This document shows positions 11,105 through 22,410 of a stretch of DNA of 64,000 nucleotides, one piece after another. Location of the stretch: contig JADHYV010000016.1 in NCBI GenBank assembly GCA_027604705.1, forward strand, positions 124,001 to 188,000, in the 5' to 3' direction. Position numbers and translations under genes: made by a program. This DNA comes from Allomyces arbusculus (Eukaryota > Blastocladiomycota > Blastocladiomycetes > Blastocladiales > Blastocladiaceae). Under the pieces are notes generated by a model. The model saw only the letters and a list, made by a program, of their open reading frames with translations. It did not search any database and was not told where the DNA came from. Position 1 is the stretch's first letter. Each line of letters starts with the position of its first letter.

Positions 11105-12398
11105 TCAAAACCGCACTCCATGATCATCATCGCTCTCTGAGAAATACGCGGAGCTCTCGCCACCCTCGTCGCGCCCAAGATCCAGCCCGTCGTCGAGATC
11201 ATCGTCGGACACGTCAAAGGAGGACTCGTTATCATCATCATCGTCCTCGTCCTGATACCTGGCGTTGTGCGGGACCGGGCGCGTCGTCGCCGACGTGGAC
11301 GCGGTTGGTCGGTAGGGCGAGATGGGACCGGGCGACGCACGTGGGCTGAGCGTCGACGACGAGGATGCGGACGACGCGGCGTGCAACTGCTGCAGGTGCA
11401 TGTTCCTGGTCCCGCGTCGGAGCCGTTCGATCTGTTCTTGGATTTTGCGTTGCTAGACGAATGGAAGGGACGACCGATCAGTTGGGAGATCCGAAAATTA
11501 TATGAGGGTGGAGAGGGCGGACCTGGTTGGCCTTGCGCATTTCCTCGGCGTACACGAGCGTCTCCTCGGCGGATAGCGCCGCAACCTTGGCCGGCTGCTG
11601 TAACAGGCTGGTCAGACAAAGTCGGCCACGCACATGCGCGCGCTCGTGATCGTCAATTCAAACGGACCATTTTCCATTTCGGCGGTGACCTGGCCATTGA
11701 GGCCGCCGACGCCGTAGGTGCGTCCAACACCACCACGTCGCGCTCTTGCCCATCCACCGGCACAGCCGCGGTCGCGGACGGATCCAGCCTCGCCGACGCG
11801 AGCTTGTACGCTAGGTCGTCGACCCCACGGCGTTCGGCCAGGACCACGTCAAGCGCGGCAATAGTCGCGACCACGCGTGCCCCACCGTCGGGCGGCGTGA
11901 TGATTTTGCGCTCGCTATGGACGCCGCACGGTCAGCGCACTGGGTGGAGATTCGAGGAATGAGGGTCGGGTACATTTTCTCGTGCAGTTGACGCTGTGCA
12001 GCCAGTCGCTTTTCGAGCTCGGCTGTCGGTAATTGCCGAAGCCGAACGGTCATGTCGTCGGCGGTGCGTGCGGTCGGCATGGCGCCGCCACGAGCGGCGT
12101 TGCGGTGCACGGGTAGTGTTGACAGGTAGCCGTCAAGCATGCGCGTCAGGTCAGCTTGCAGGCCGCCGTCGGCGCTGGCACGAGAGTTCCTTGCGGCCAT
12201 GCTCTGAGGGTGCGTCGGATCACGGTTCCAGCGCTGGGTCGCGGTGGGTTGCTGCTGCTTGCGGCGTGAACGCGGTGGTGCTGGTGCTGCCAGTCGTGTT
12301 GGTTGACGTTGAGCGGGGACCGTGGGCGGCGAGGACGGCAACGTTTTGCGCAAGTCAGCAAGGGCGCGTTCAGCCAAACCGTTCAAGTCGTGAAAGCT
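11105..12398 (-). CDS. Hypothetical multi-exon protein with acidic tail; exon structure only partly resolved
   Basis: Well-supported pieces are 12398-11974 (begins at a likely acceptor; ends LEKRLAAQRQLHEK), 11914 onward (ERKIITPPDGGARVVATIAALDVVL), 11597-11523 (KVAALSAEETLVYAEEMRKAN) and 11452-11105 (QRKIQEQIERLRRGTRNMHLQQ, then a very acidic C-terminus DEDDDDDNESSFDVSDDD). The helices and charged patterns look real, and junctions 11974/11914 and 11523/11452 keep frame. Between about 11720 and 11597 the likely frame changes twice in ways I cannot explain with ordinary introns, and the first coding exon upstream of 12398 was not found. It may be divergent from PRP16, sharing the short interval before 12536. 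I do not recognise the family. Confidence 0.4.
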
Positions 12399-12535
12399 CT
12401 GACTCAAATCAGCATGTGGCGTGGCAAGCCGAAGGCCTCGTCAAGTTGGACCTCAGCTGGCCTTTCGCGGACCAAGGTTCCAACCGCTTTAAGCGCCTTA
12501 ACGACCTGCAACTAGCTGCAACGAGCTGCAATATC

Positions 12536-15500
12536 ATGGATTCGCCAGCGGGTCTGATCTTTCGCCGAAAACGCGGCGGTGGGGCCGCGGGCAGCTCGGC
12601 ATCGCCCTCTCCAACGCCGCGTCCAGGGTCGCGACTTGGTCTCGACCGGCTCGCCGAGCAACGCCGACGTGAGCGCGAAGGGTCCGCGGGCAGTGACACC
12701 AGGTCAACCAGCTCGGCACCGCGCACGAGTGCCATCAAACGGTCGTGGGACGACGAAGGTGTGTGCTGCCGTCTCGTTCGCGCTTTCGAAGCACGACGGC
12801 TCACGAATTACAATTTCTAGATGGTGGCGAAGGTCCCGCTCTGAACATGGTTCGCGCTACCAAGCGGTCCTCGCACGCAGGTTCGCATTCCACACGCGCG
12901 CGCATTCGTGGCGTGGCCACCAGGCGTACCACCGTCCACCACTCATCCAGTGCTCTGACACGTTTGGTAGGCTCGAGCAGTCGTAAGCGCGACATGACCG
13001 AGTTTGAGCGCGACCCGTCGTCTGGCATGGACACCCCGACCGGCCGCACCGGCGGACTCGTGCATCGCAAAGGTTCGACCCTTTCGGTAATTTGATTGAT
13101 TCCCGTAAATCACTCGCTAACATGTGTTCATTGCTTCCATAGACTACCGCCCTCCGCCACCACCGTCGTCCGATTCGGGCATCACGACTTCGACCTCGCG
13201 GCGGCCGCAGTTCACGATCGAGGACGAAATGGAGGACGCCGGGTACAGGTCGTGGGAGGAGGATGCGACCAAACTCGACCGCGACTGGTACGATGTCGAG
13301 GAGGGCATGGTGCGTATTCCGCTTCCCTCGGCTCCCCACAAACGGCCACTGACCGCCCGCCTCCTCTCACCCAGATTCTCGGCCAAGACCACAACCCGTT
13401 CGAAGGATACGAGGCCGAAGAAGCCGCTGCCGCCACCACCTCGTCGGCCGCACCTGTACCCGCGGCCAAGCGCACGCGCATGTCGGCCAAGTTCATGCAG
13501 CACACGCGCGACACGGAAAAGTGGGAATCGAACCGGCTGCTCACATCGGGTGTCGTGCAACGCGCCGAGGCCGAGAACGAGGATCTCGAGGACCAAGAGC
13601 GCGTGCATATCATGGTGCACGACATCAAGCCGCCGTTTCTTGACGGCCGGCAAGTGTTCACCAAGCAGCTCGAGACGGTCCAGATTGTGCGCGACCCGAC
13701 GTCCGACTTGGCCCGGTTTGCGCGGCAGGGGTCCGAGTTAGTCCGTCGCGAACGACAGGAGCGCGAGCGTCGGCGCGCCACGCAGCAGCGCGTTGATTTG
13801 GCGGGGACCGCGCTCGGTAATGTCATGGGCGTGCAGCACCAGGAGGACCAGGAGCAGCCCGACGAGGGACCCGTGGCCAAGGAGCTTGGTACCGCGGTGC
13901 TCGCGGATGGCGACGCTAGCAGCGACGCGCCAGGGCCTGTCGACGGTCCAAGCGCTGCCGAACCCGAACCCGCGGAGAGTCAGGCCGTGAGCCAGTTTGC
14001 CAAGACCAAGTCGATTAAGGAGCAGCGCGAATTTTTGCCCGTGTTTTCCGTGCGCGAGGACCTGCTCACGACGATTCGCGAGAACCAAATTGTCATTGTC
14101 GTGGGTGCGACCGGGTCGGGCAAGACGACGCAGCTCACGCAGTACCTCTACGAGGACGGGTTTGGATCGCTCGGTCTGATTGCGTGCACGCAGCCGCGTC
14201 GTGTCGCGGCCATGTCGGTCGCCAAGCGCGTGAGTGAGGAAATGGGCGTCGAGTGCGGGACCAAGGTCGGATACACGATTCGGTTCGAGGACTGCACAAG
14301 CGCCGACACGGTCATCAAGTACATGACCGACGGTGTGTTGCTGCGCGAACTGCTGCTCGACCCGGACCTCGACAAGTACTCGTGCATTATTATGGACGAG
14401 GCGCACGAGCGTGCATTGAACACGGACGTGCTCATGGGCACGCTCAAGCGCGTGATTGCGCGCCGCCGCGACTTGAAGCTGATTGTGACCTCGGCGACCA
14501 TGAACGCCGAGCGGTTCTCGACGTTTTTCGGCAACGTGCCCATCTTTGATATTCCAGGCCGCACGTTCCCGGTCGACATCATGTTTGCCAAGTCGCCCGC
14601 CGAGGACTATGTCGAGGCGTGCGTCAAGCAGGCGCTCAACATCCACTTGACGCACCCGCCGGGCGACATGCTCATTTTTATGACGGGCCAAGAGGATATC
14701 GAGGCCACGTGCGCGGCTCTCGAGCACCGGCTTGCCGATATGCACAACCCGCCGCCGTTGCTCGTGCTACCTATCTACTCGCAAATGCCCGCCGACTTGC
14801 AGGCCAAGATTTTTAACCCGAGCAAGATGCGCAAGTGCATTGTCGCGACCAACATTGCCGAGACCTCGCTGACGATTGACGGCATCATATACGTGATCGA
14901 CTCGGGATTTTGCAAGTTCAAGTTTTACAACCCCAAGATCGGCATGGACGCCCTGCAGGTCACGCCCATCTCACAGGCCAATGCCAACCAGCGGTCGGGT
15001 CGTGCCGGTCGTACGGGTCCGGGTCGCGCGTATCGCATGTACACGGAGGCGGCCTACAAGGACGAGCTCTATCCGAACACGATCCCGGAAATCCAGCGCA
15101 CCAACTTGGCCAACGTGATTTTGCTGCTCAAGTCGATGGGCGTAGCCAACTTGCTCGCCTTTGACTTCATGGACCCGCCACCGCAGGACACGATGCTCAA
15201 CTCCATGTACCAGCTGTGGCTGCTGGGCGCGCTCTCGAACACGGGCGCACTGACGCCGCTCGGCGGCAAAATGGTCACGTTCCCGCTCGACCCGTCGCTG
15301 TCCAAAATGCTGCTCATGTCGACCGAATTGGCGTGCTCGGCGGAAATGGTCACGATCGTGTCGATGCTCTCGGTCCCGACCGTCTTCCACCGGCCCAAAG
15401 AGCGCGCCGACGAGGCCGATGCCGCGCGCGAGCGGTTCTACGTGCCCGAGTCGGACCACTTGACGCTGTTGCACCTCTACCTGCAGTGGAAGGGTAACGG

Positions 15501-16107
15501 GATGCGTGAGTCGTGGTGCGCCAAGAACTTTGTGCAGTCGAAGGCCATGCGCCGCGCCGACGAAGTGCGTCGGCAATTGCTCGATTTGATGAAGCACCAA
15601 GGCATGCCCGTCGTATCGTGCGGGTCCGACTGGGATGTTTTGCGCAAGTGCATTTGCGCGGCGTACTTCCACCAGGCCGCGCGGCTGAAAAAGATTGGCG
15701 AGTACGTGAATTTGCGGTCGGGGCTCGCGTGCCACCTGCACCCGACGTCGGCGCTCTACGGGCTCGGGTATACGCCCGACTATATCGTCTACCACGAACT
15801 CGTGCTCACCGCCAAGGAGTACGTGAATTGCGTAACGGCTGTCGACCCGTTTTGGCTCGCTGAGCTCGGGCCCATGTTCTTCTCGGTGCGCGATCGCGCG
15901 CACGGGCACCGCGAGCGGCGCCAGCTCGAGCAACTCGAGCGGAAACACATGGAGTGGGAAGCGCAGATCGAGGAGGAGCGCAATGCGTTTGAGGCCGAGT
16001 TGGCGGCGCGGAGCGGGATTGGGAGTTTCGCAGCTTCGTCGTCGTCATCGTCATCAAAGAGCAAGATTGTCGGGATTGGGAGGCCGACACGGTCGCGGCG
16101 GCGATGA
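12536..16107 (+). CDS. PRP16: DEAH-box splicing ATPase Prp16 (DHX38)
   Basis: Exons 12536-12758, 12821-13072, 13143-13309 and 13375-16107 join in frame to 1124 residues. The N-terminus has the [15 protein letters not shown] block and a [10 protein letters not shown] segment seen in Prp16/DHX38; then [26 protein letters not shown] and [15 protein letters not shown]. The helicase core shows [10 protein letters not shown] (about 458), DEAH (about 555), SAT (about 587) and QRSGRAGR (about 753), followed by the ratchet and OB-fold regions ([14 protein letters not shown]-like, [13 protein letters not shown]). Prp16 remodels the spliceosome between the two catalytic steps and proofreads branch-site use, in the nucleus. 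The close match to DHX38 outside the motor separates it from Prp2 and Prp22. Start is the ATG at 12536; an upstream TTG-initiated reading near 13096 is spurious. Confidence 0.96.
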
Positions 16108-16350
16108 TGGATTACGAAACAGCTCGCGGGTGGTGGAGATGATCAATTTTGCCTTTGTTGTACCTGACTGTCTACTGAAACCAACATGATGCGCCAAGCG
16201 AGAGAGGTGCAAGACGCAACACTCACAGCGGCACACGTAAAGAACAAGCATCAATTAAATCTATTCGGACGAGGCAAGCGTGGAGGTGGGGCAACGCTAA
16301 GCGAAAAAAAAAACAATGCTGAGTAGCCGTGCAAACTGGAGACAGGGGTT

Positions 16351-16669
16351 TCACTGTGGCGGGATCGGCGCGTTCGGGTGCTTGGCTATTCGCGAAAGAA
16401 ACAGGGTGGAGAAGGTCAGGAACGCATCGGCAAAACTAGTTCGGAGCACTTCAGGGCGGTACGTGCCCTCCATGTGCTGCTTCATGACGTTGTAGTTGGC
16501 GCACGGTGTCTTGCAGACCGGGCACGTGTGCGTCATCGCCTAGTGAAGAAATCGACCATCAGGATCGGTGGAGAAAGGGGAGGAAACGTTGCATTCCTCG
16601 TGAGCGAACCTTCTCGCGGTCCTTGAGCTGCGACTTGGCCTCCTTAGGCTTGTTCTTGTCGGCACGCAT
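16351..16669 (-). CDS. ZNF706-like mini C2H2 zinc-finger protein (55 aa)
   Basis: Exons 16669-16610, 16539-16467 and 16385-16351 give 55 residues: a Lys-rich N-terminus (MRADKNKPKEAKSQLKDREK) and one zinc finger, HTCPVCKTPCANYNVMKQHMEAKHP, with two Cys and two His ligands. Human ZNF706 and plant relatives share this layout, a basic 4F5-like head and a finger ending in ExKHPxxPxPP. The second intron must be GC-AG (donor G|GCACGT) to recover the family spacing KQHMEAKHP. That intron length is a multiple of three and has no in-frame stop, so retention would only insert residues. The role of the family is poorly defined. A further upstream exon cannot be excluded because CAG precedes the ATG. Confidence 0.75.
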
Positions 16670-17376
16670 GCTGGATGAGGGGAGCAGCGGTTTGGCGATC
16701 TGTCAGATAGTGTTCGCGGGTTGCAATCGCCACTCTCCAGTGGCTCACGAGCAGGCCATGGTCGAGACCACTGCGACGACGACGACCGAAATCATGGCCT
16801 GAGCAATGAAGTACGTGTTGGTTACCATCCAGTCGATCTTGAGCGTGCGATCCGAGACTTGGTGGTTGATTTACGCACCGATCCTTGTCCAGGCGATGCC
16901 GCGAGCCCTGAACCAACGGTTTCAAGGTCCCAAGCGCAGGTTATGATGCCCGGTACACCACGGTGGGCTTCGATAACGATTTTTTCGGGCCATGGCTCGC
17001 TTGTCGTCATTGTCATGCAGTTGACATCGGCGGTCTCTGGCCGTGCGGGCCTCTGCAGGTCCAATGACGGGCAAGACCCTTACCGCGCATCTTCCTTTTG
17101 CTTGCCGCGGGCCATTGCTGTTCGTTGCTGCTGGTTGCGAGCGTATTTGACGGCAGGATCGGGGGTAGATTTGCTGTTGTTCGCCAGCGATGGAGGCTGC
17201 AAAGTGTCGGTGATCAACCTGCTGTACGAGGCACGTGATCGGTCCCTGTTCAAATGTTGGTTGAATCAGCCGGCCGCGTTTTTTGCCATTGCTTGCCAAC
17301 TAACCAAAACGACTGGCCACAATCACTCCTTGCTCCCCGCAGACCAGATTCTATCTCATCGAGCCATAACAGCAAC
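16670..17376. other. Intergenic (divergent promoters), no gene seen
   Basis: This separates the minus-strand mini zinc finger from the plus-strand alcohol dehydrogenase, so it should hold both promoters. Open frames on both strands lack recognisable domains. Confidence 0.4.
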
Positions 17377-19191
<1,815 letters not shown>

Positions 19192-19468
19192 GCGCGCCCG
19201 CGCGAGCGCGAGAAGGCCGTGCGCGGCCCACATGAGCGTAGAGGGATGTGTTGGTTTTGTGTTGCCGTTGGGCGCTCGGCCGGGGTTGGCCAGAGAAGAA
19301 AAGTGTCGTGATGTTTTCGCTCTTCGTTTTTCGACGCGTCTCTTCGGCTTGTTGCGAGAGTCGCGGCAGGCTCAGTGATCGAACCCCGCTGTGAACCAGT
19401 TGGGAGACAACACCTCGTGCCGTCCGTTCCCTTTCACGACCATTGCCCGTGGAGCGGAGCGCTCCACA

Positions 19469-20885
19469 ATGCTGGCCGCACGACTGCTCTCGCGTCTGCT
19501 CCCCTCGCGCGCTCGCCACACCATCGCACCGCACCTCGTCAACCTTCCGTCGGAGGTTATTGGAGGTTCTTGTCCTGATTGTGCGCGAAATCGTGTCCAG
19601 TGCATCACTCTCGCCGAAGTCGCTGACCGCGACGGCCTAGTTCTGGTTGGCGAGAATGCTCATTCCGACGAACCGTTGCCGATCGCGTCGCCCCTCCTGG
19701 CACTTCGGCGCTGCTGCAAGACAACGCGAGCTGTAATTGATGGATTCATCAAGTTCAGAATGATCTTGGCGGTCATGACGCAAGTGCGAACCTGACCACC
19801 AGAAGACGATGTGCACGGCCAGTTGGGACAGAGACGTGGCCGTCCGAGTGTCCAGCTTGCCGCGGCTCTCGCATCTCAATCTGTCCATTGTGCATCCATC
19901 TGCGACCGGCTACGACGACGAATTGGTCGTGAGCGGCACGATTCGTACGCTCCCCCAGGCGCCGCAGCTGCGACACTTGCGCGCCTCTGCACCCACGATC
20001 CACACCGATCTCATGCGCATGGATGTTGCGCGCGTCGCAGAATCACTGGTCCGGCTTGAGCTCGGCCGAGGGCGACTTGGTCGACGACCCGGGCCATCCC
20101 TCCCCTGACGGCTGCATCATGGTCCCGTCTTCCGCAAAGTCCGGATCGGGATCGGCGGCGATGCACTGATGCAGTACCTCGTCCACACGCTCACGGCGCC
20201 TGTCCTGGCCCATCTCGAGTTCACTGTTTGTGCCCACTCGATCATTCTTGACCTGCCGTGGCCGTTGCTCACGGCCGTTGCCATTTATGCCGCCGACGGC
20301 CCCATCGTGATACGTGGCGGCGCGTCCGACTCGCTCCCGCACCTCGAGACCCACCAGCTCTTGCCTGACGTCGAGTGAATTAACCACCGCGCTCCCACGC
20401 TCTCGTCGCTGACGCCACTGACCGCCCCTGGCACGACCATTCTAACGCTTGACCCGCCGCAACTACGATCGGTGACTTTGTCTCCCAACAGCACGACCCC
20501 ACTCACCACGACCCCGCCGGGCGTGCGGCACGTTGACGTGCACATTGTGTCGCCCTCTCTCGTTGAACAAATCTCTTGCACCACAACGGTCGATTCCGTC
20601 GCAGTTGGTAGAATTGGCACGGTTCACGACGTCCACGACAGCCCAGCACCCGATCCGCCCCTCGTGCTCTCGCTCGAGTACGCGCCGCGGCATGTCATCT
20701 GGACGGCGTTGCCGGGCGTCCTGTCCCGGCATTCGATCGCAGACCACCTGGCCGTGCACGCCGCGCGCGTCAACGATGTGAACGAGACCGTTCGCGAGAT
20801 TGGCGCCGTCGCGGCGTGGTGGCGCGCGGCCGACATCGCGCGCGGTCCTGATCGATGCCGAGGCGGACGCGATGGACGTGATTGA
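19469..20885 (+). pseudogene. Decayed F-box / leucine-rich-repeat-like gene
   Basis: From the ATG at 19469 the frame gives a leader, then LPSEVI and, after a probable intron, PLLALRRCCKTTRAVIDGF, together spelling a plausible F-box. Downstream, segments such as SLPRLSHLNLSIV, TLPQAPQLRHLRASAP and LTLDPPQLRSVTL resemble leucine-rich repeats. An in-frame TGA at 20376-20378 interrupts an otherwise continuous frame from 20169 to 20885, and other joins need frame changes with no good splice sites. I read it as an eroded host F-box/LRR gene (substrate receptor of an SCF ubiquitin ligase), although an unrecognised intron or sequence errors could explain part of the damage. Confidence 0.4.
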
Positions 20886-21300
20886 GCGTCACCGTCCTCG
20901 CTGCTTTGGTGAAGCAGATGTTTGCGGTCTTTGGCCTGGAGTCCCATTTCGGCGTGCGCAATTGCTCGCCGAGCCCCAAGTCGCGCAGCGTGCCTCGCGT
21001 CCTGCGCTCTCGCGCGATGCGTGCTCGCGCAGCCGCGGCCGCGGCTGCGCCGTGCACATGCGCAGCGACATTCCTGGCGTCTGCTGCTGATTCTACGCCG
21101 CCGATGCTGCTTCCTGGACGTCTGCACTGCCGACGAGCACTCGTCGCCGTGACCAATGACGGGCACCAACGACAGGCACCAACGCGGTTCCATGGTGTAC
21201 GCCACCCGACTCGCCGATGATAATGGCCGCGCGTGTGCGTGCGGACCACGTCTCCCACCCGTGCTGGGAGACCGGCGTGATACACACATGATCCGCGGCG

Positions 21301-22059
21301 ATGCCTGTGGCAGGCGCAGCGCTCCACGCGGCCCCAGCACGAAAGACCAAGTCGGCCGAGTCGCCAACCACCAAGTCGCTGTCGCCACGTTGCGCACGCC
21401 GGCCTGTTGCACCACCGCCACCACCACCAACACACCACAGCAGCCCAGCAGCAGCAGCAGCAGCAGCAGCACCACCACCACCACCACCACCACCACCACC
21501 ACCACCACCACCAGCAGCAGCAGCAGCAGCAGCAGCCGACTTCAAGACCACGCCCGGCCCTTGCACGCGCATAGACCGACCGACCGCCGCAGCCGGACTT
21601 GGCCGTTGATCCGCGCGCGCGGCTCGGCCCAAGGAACCTGCCACGCTGGGCGCCACCGCCTCGGCCCCGCTCCTGCCGGCCGCCGCCGACGACCCGACCT
21701 GCGCGGCCGGCCCCGCGCCCTCTGCCGACGCAGCTGCTGCCGGTGCGCCGCCGCTCGTGCCGCCGCCGTCAACCGTCGCTGCGCCGGACCCCGTCGTCGT
21801 CGTGCCGCGCCGTCGTGCCGACTCGCTAGTCGGCGCTACGCGGCCGGCTCTCGCAGGTACATTCTTGGTGCTGGTGGTTGCTTTGGGCGGTCACATTGCG
21901 GTCGTCGGCGCCGTCTTCGTCGTCATGATTGCTGGCTGCTGGCGCTGGCGCGTGCGTGGTGGACGCGGTGGAGAACGGCGACGGGGAGCCGTGGACTCGG
22001 TGGGCGGAAAGGTCGAAGTGGACGTGGCCGTTCATGCACACTGCGTGACGGCGGCGTGA
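21301..22059 (+). CDS. Possible single-pass membrane protein; structure unresolved
   Basis: The frame starting at ATG 21301 reads through an Ala8-Pro14-Ala8 run, meets a TGA at 21607-21609, then continues open in the same frame to 22059. The second part has an Ala/Pro-rich stretch and a strong hydrophobic segment (GTFLVLVVALGGHIAVVGAVF, split by glycines) followed by basic residues, as in a single-pass membrane protein with a cytosolic RWRVRGGRGG tail. No GT-AG intron clearly removes the TGA and the second part has no suitable ATG, so it may be a gene with an unseen intron or a broken one. No family is recognised. Confidence 0.25.
21446..21535. repeat. Symmetric triplet microsatellite (CAG)8(CAC)14(CAG)8
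   Basis: Eight CAG units at 21446-21469, fourteen CAC units at 21470-21511 and eight CAG units at 21512-21535, all uninterrupted and in one phase. Depending on frame this would encode Ala-Pro-Ala, Gln-His-Gln or Ser-Thr-Ser blocks. It lies inside an uncertain coding region. Confidence 0.95.
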
Positions 22060-22410
22060 TGCCGTCCCCGCGCGACAACTGCGGGACTTGCCCGTACGCG
22101 CCTGTCTGCCCCGAGTCCGCGCGCATCTCGTCCTGTTCTTCCCGCCAAACCACCACGGCTTGCGGCCACGCGACCACCTTGTTGCTACCGCCGCCCTTTC
22201 GTCCTGTGTCGCTCCTCCTCACCTGCCTGGCCTGCCTGGCACGCGCCCGTTGCTCCGCTGCGGTCCTTTGCCTCCCTAGACTTGGCACCTGTGCGCTCGG
22301 CCAGTCTCGCTGCTCTCACGCCCGCCGCTGCGCCGTCCTCGCCCTCGTCGTCGAGTACCGGCCCTTCTCCACCCTCCCCGCTCCCGCCCTCGTCATCCGA
22401 CCCGCTTGCT

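Noticed and set aside
13096-13142. TTG-initiated N-terminal extension of Prp16
   Set aside because: This lies in the intron before exon 3; spliced exons upstream restore the conserved LGLDRL region and a proper ATG.
19365-19410. gatcgaac, a T-loop-like string on the minus strand
   Set aside because: The flanking bases do not form a T stem, and no anticodon arm is found.
20624-21511. Minus-strand frame opening with a long Val/Leu run that looks like a membrane protein
   Set aside because: The hydrophobic run is just the CAG/CAC microsatellite read in another frame; the rest has no family resemblance.
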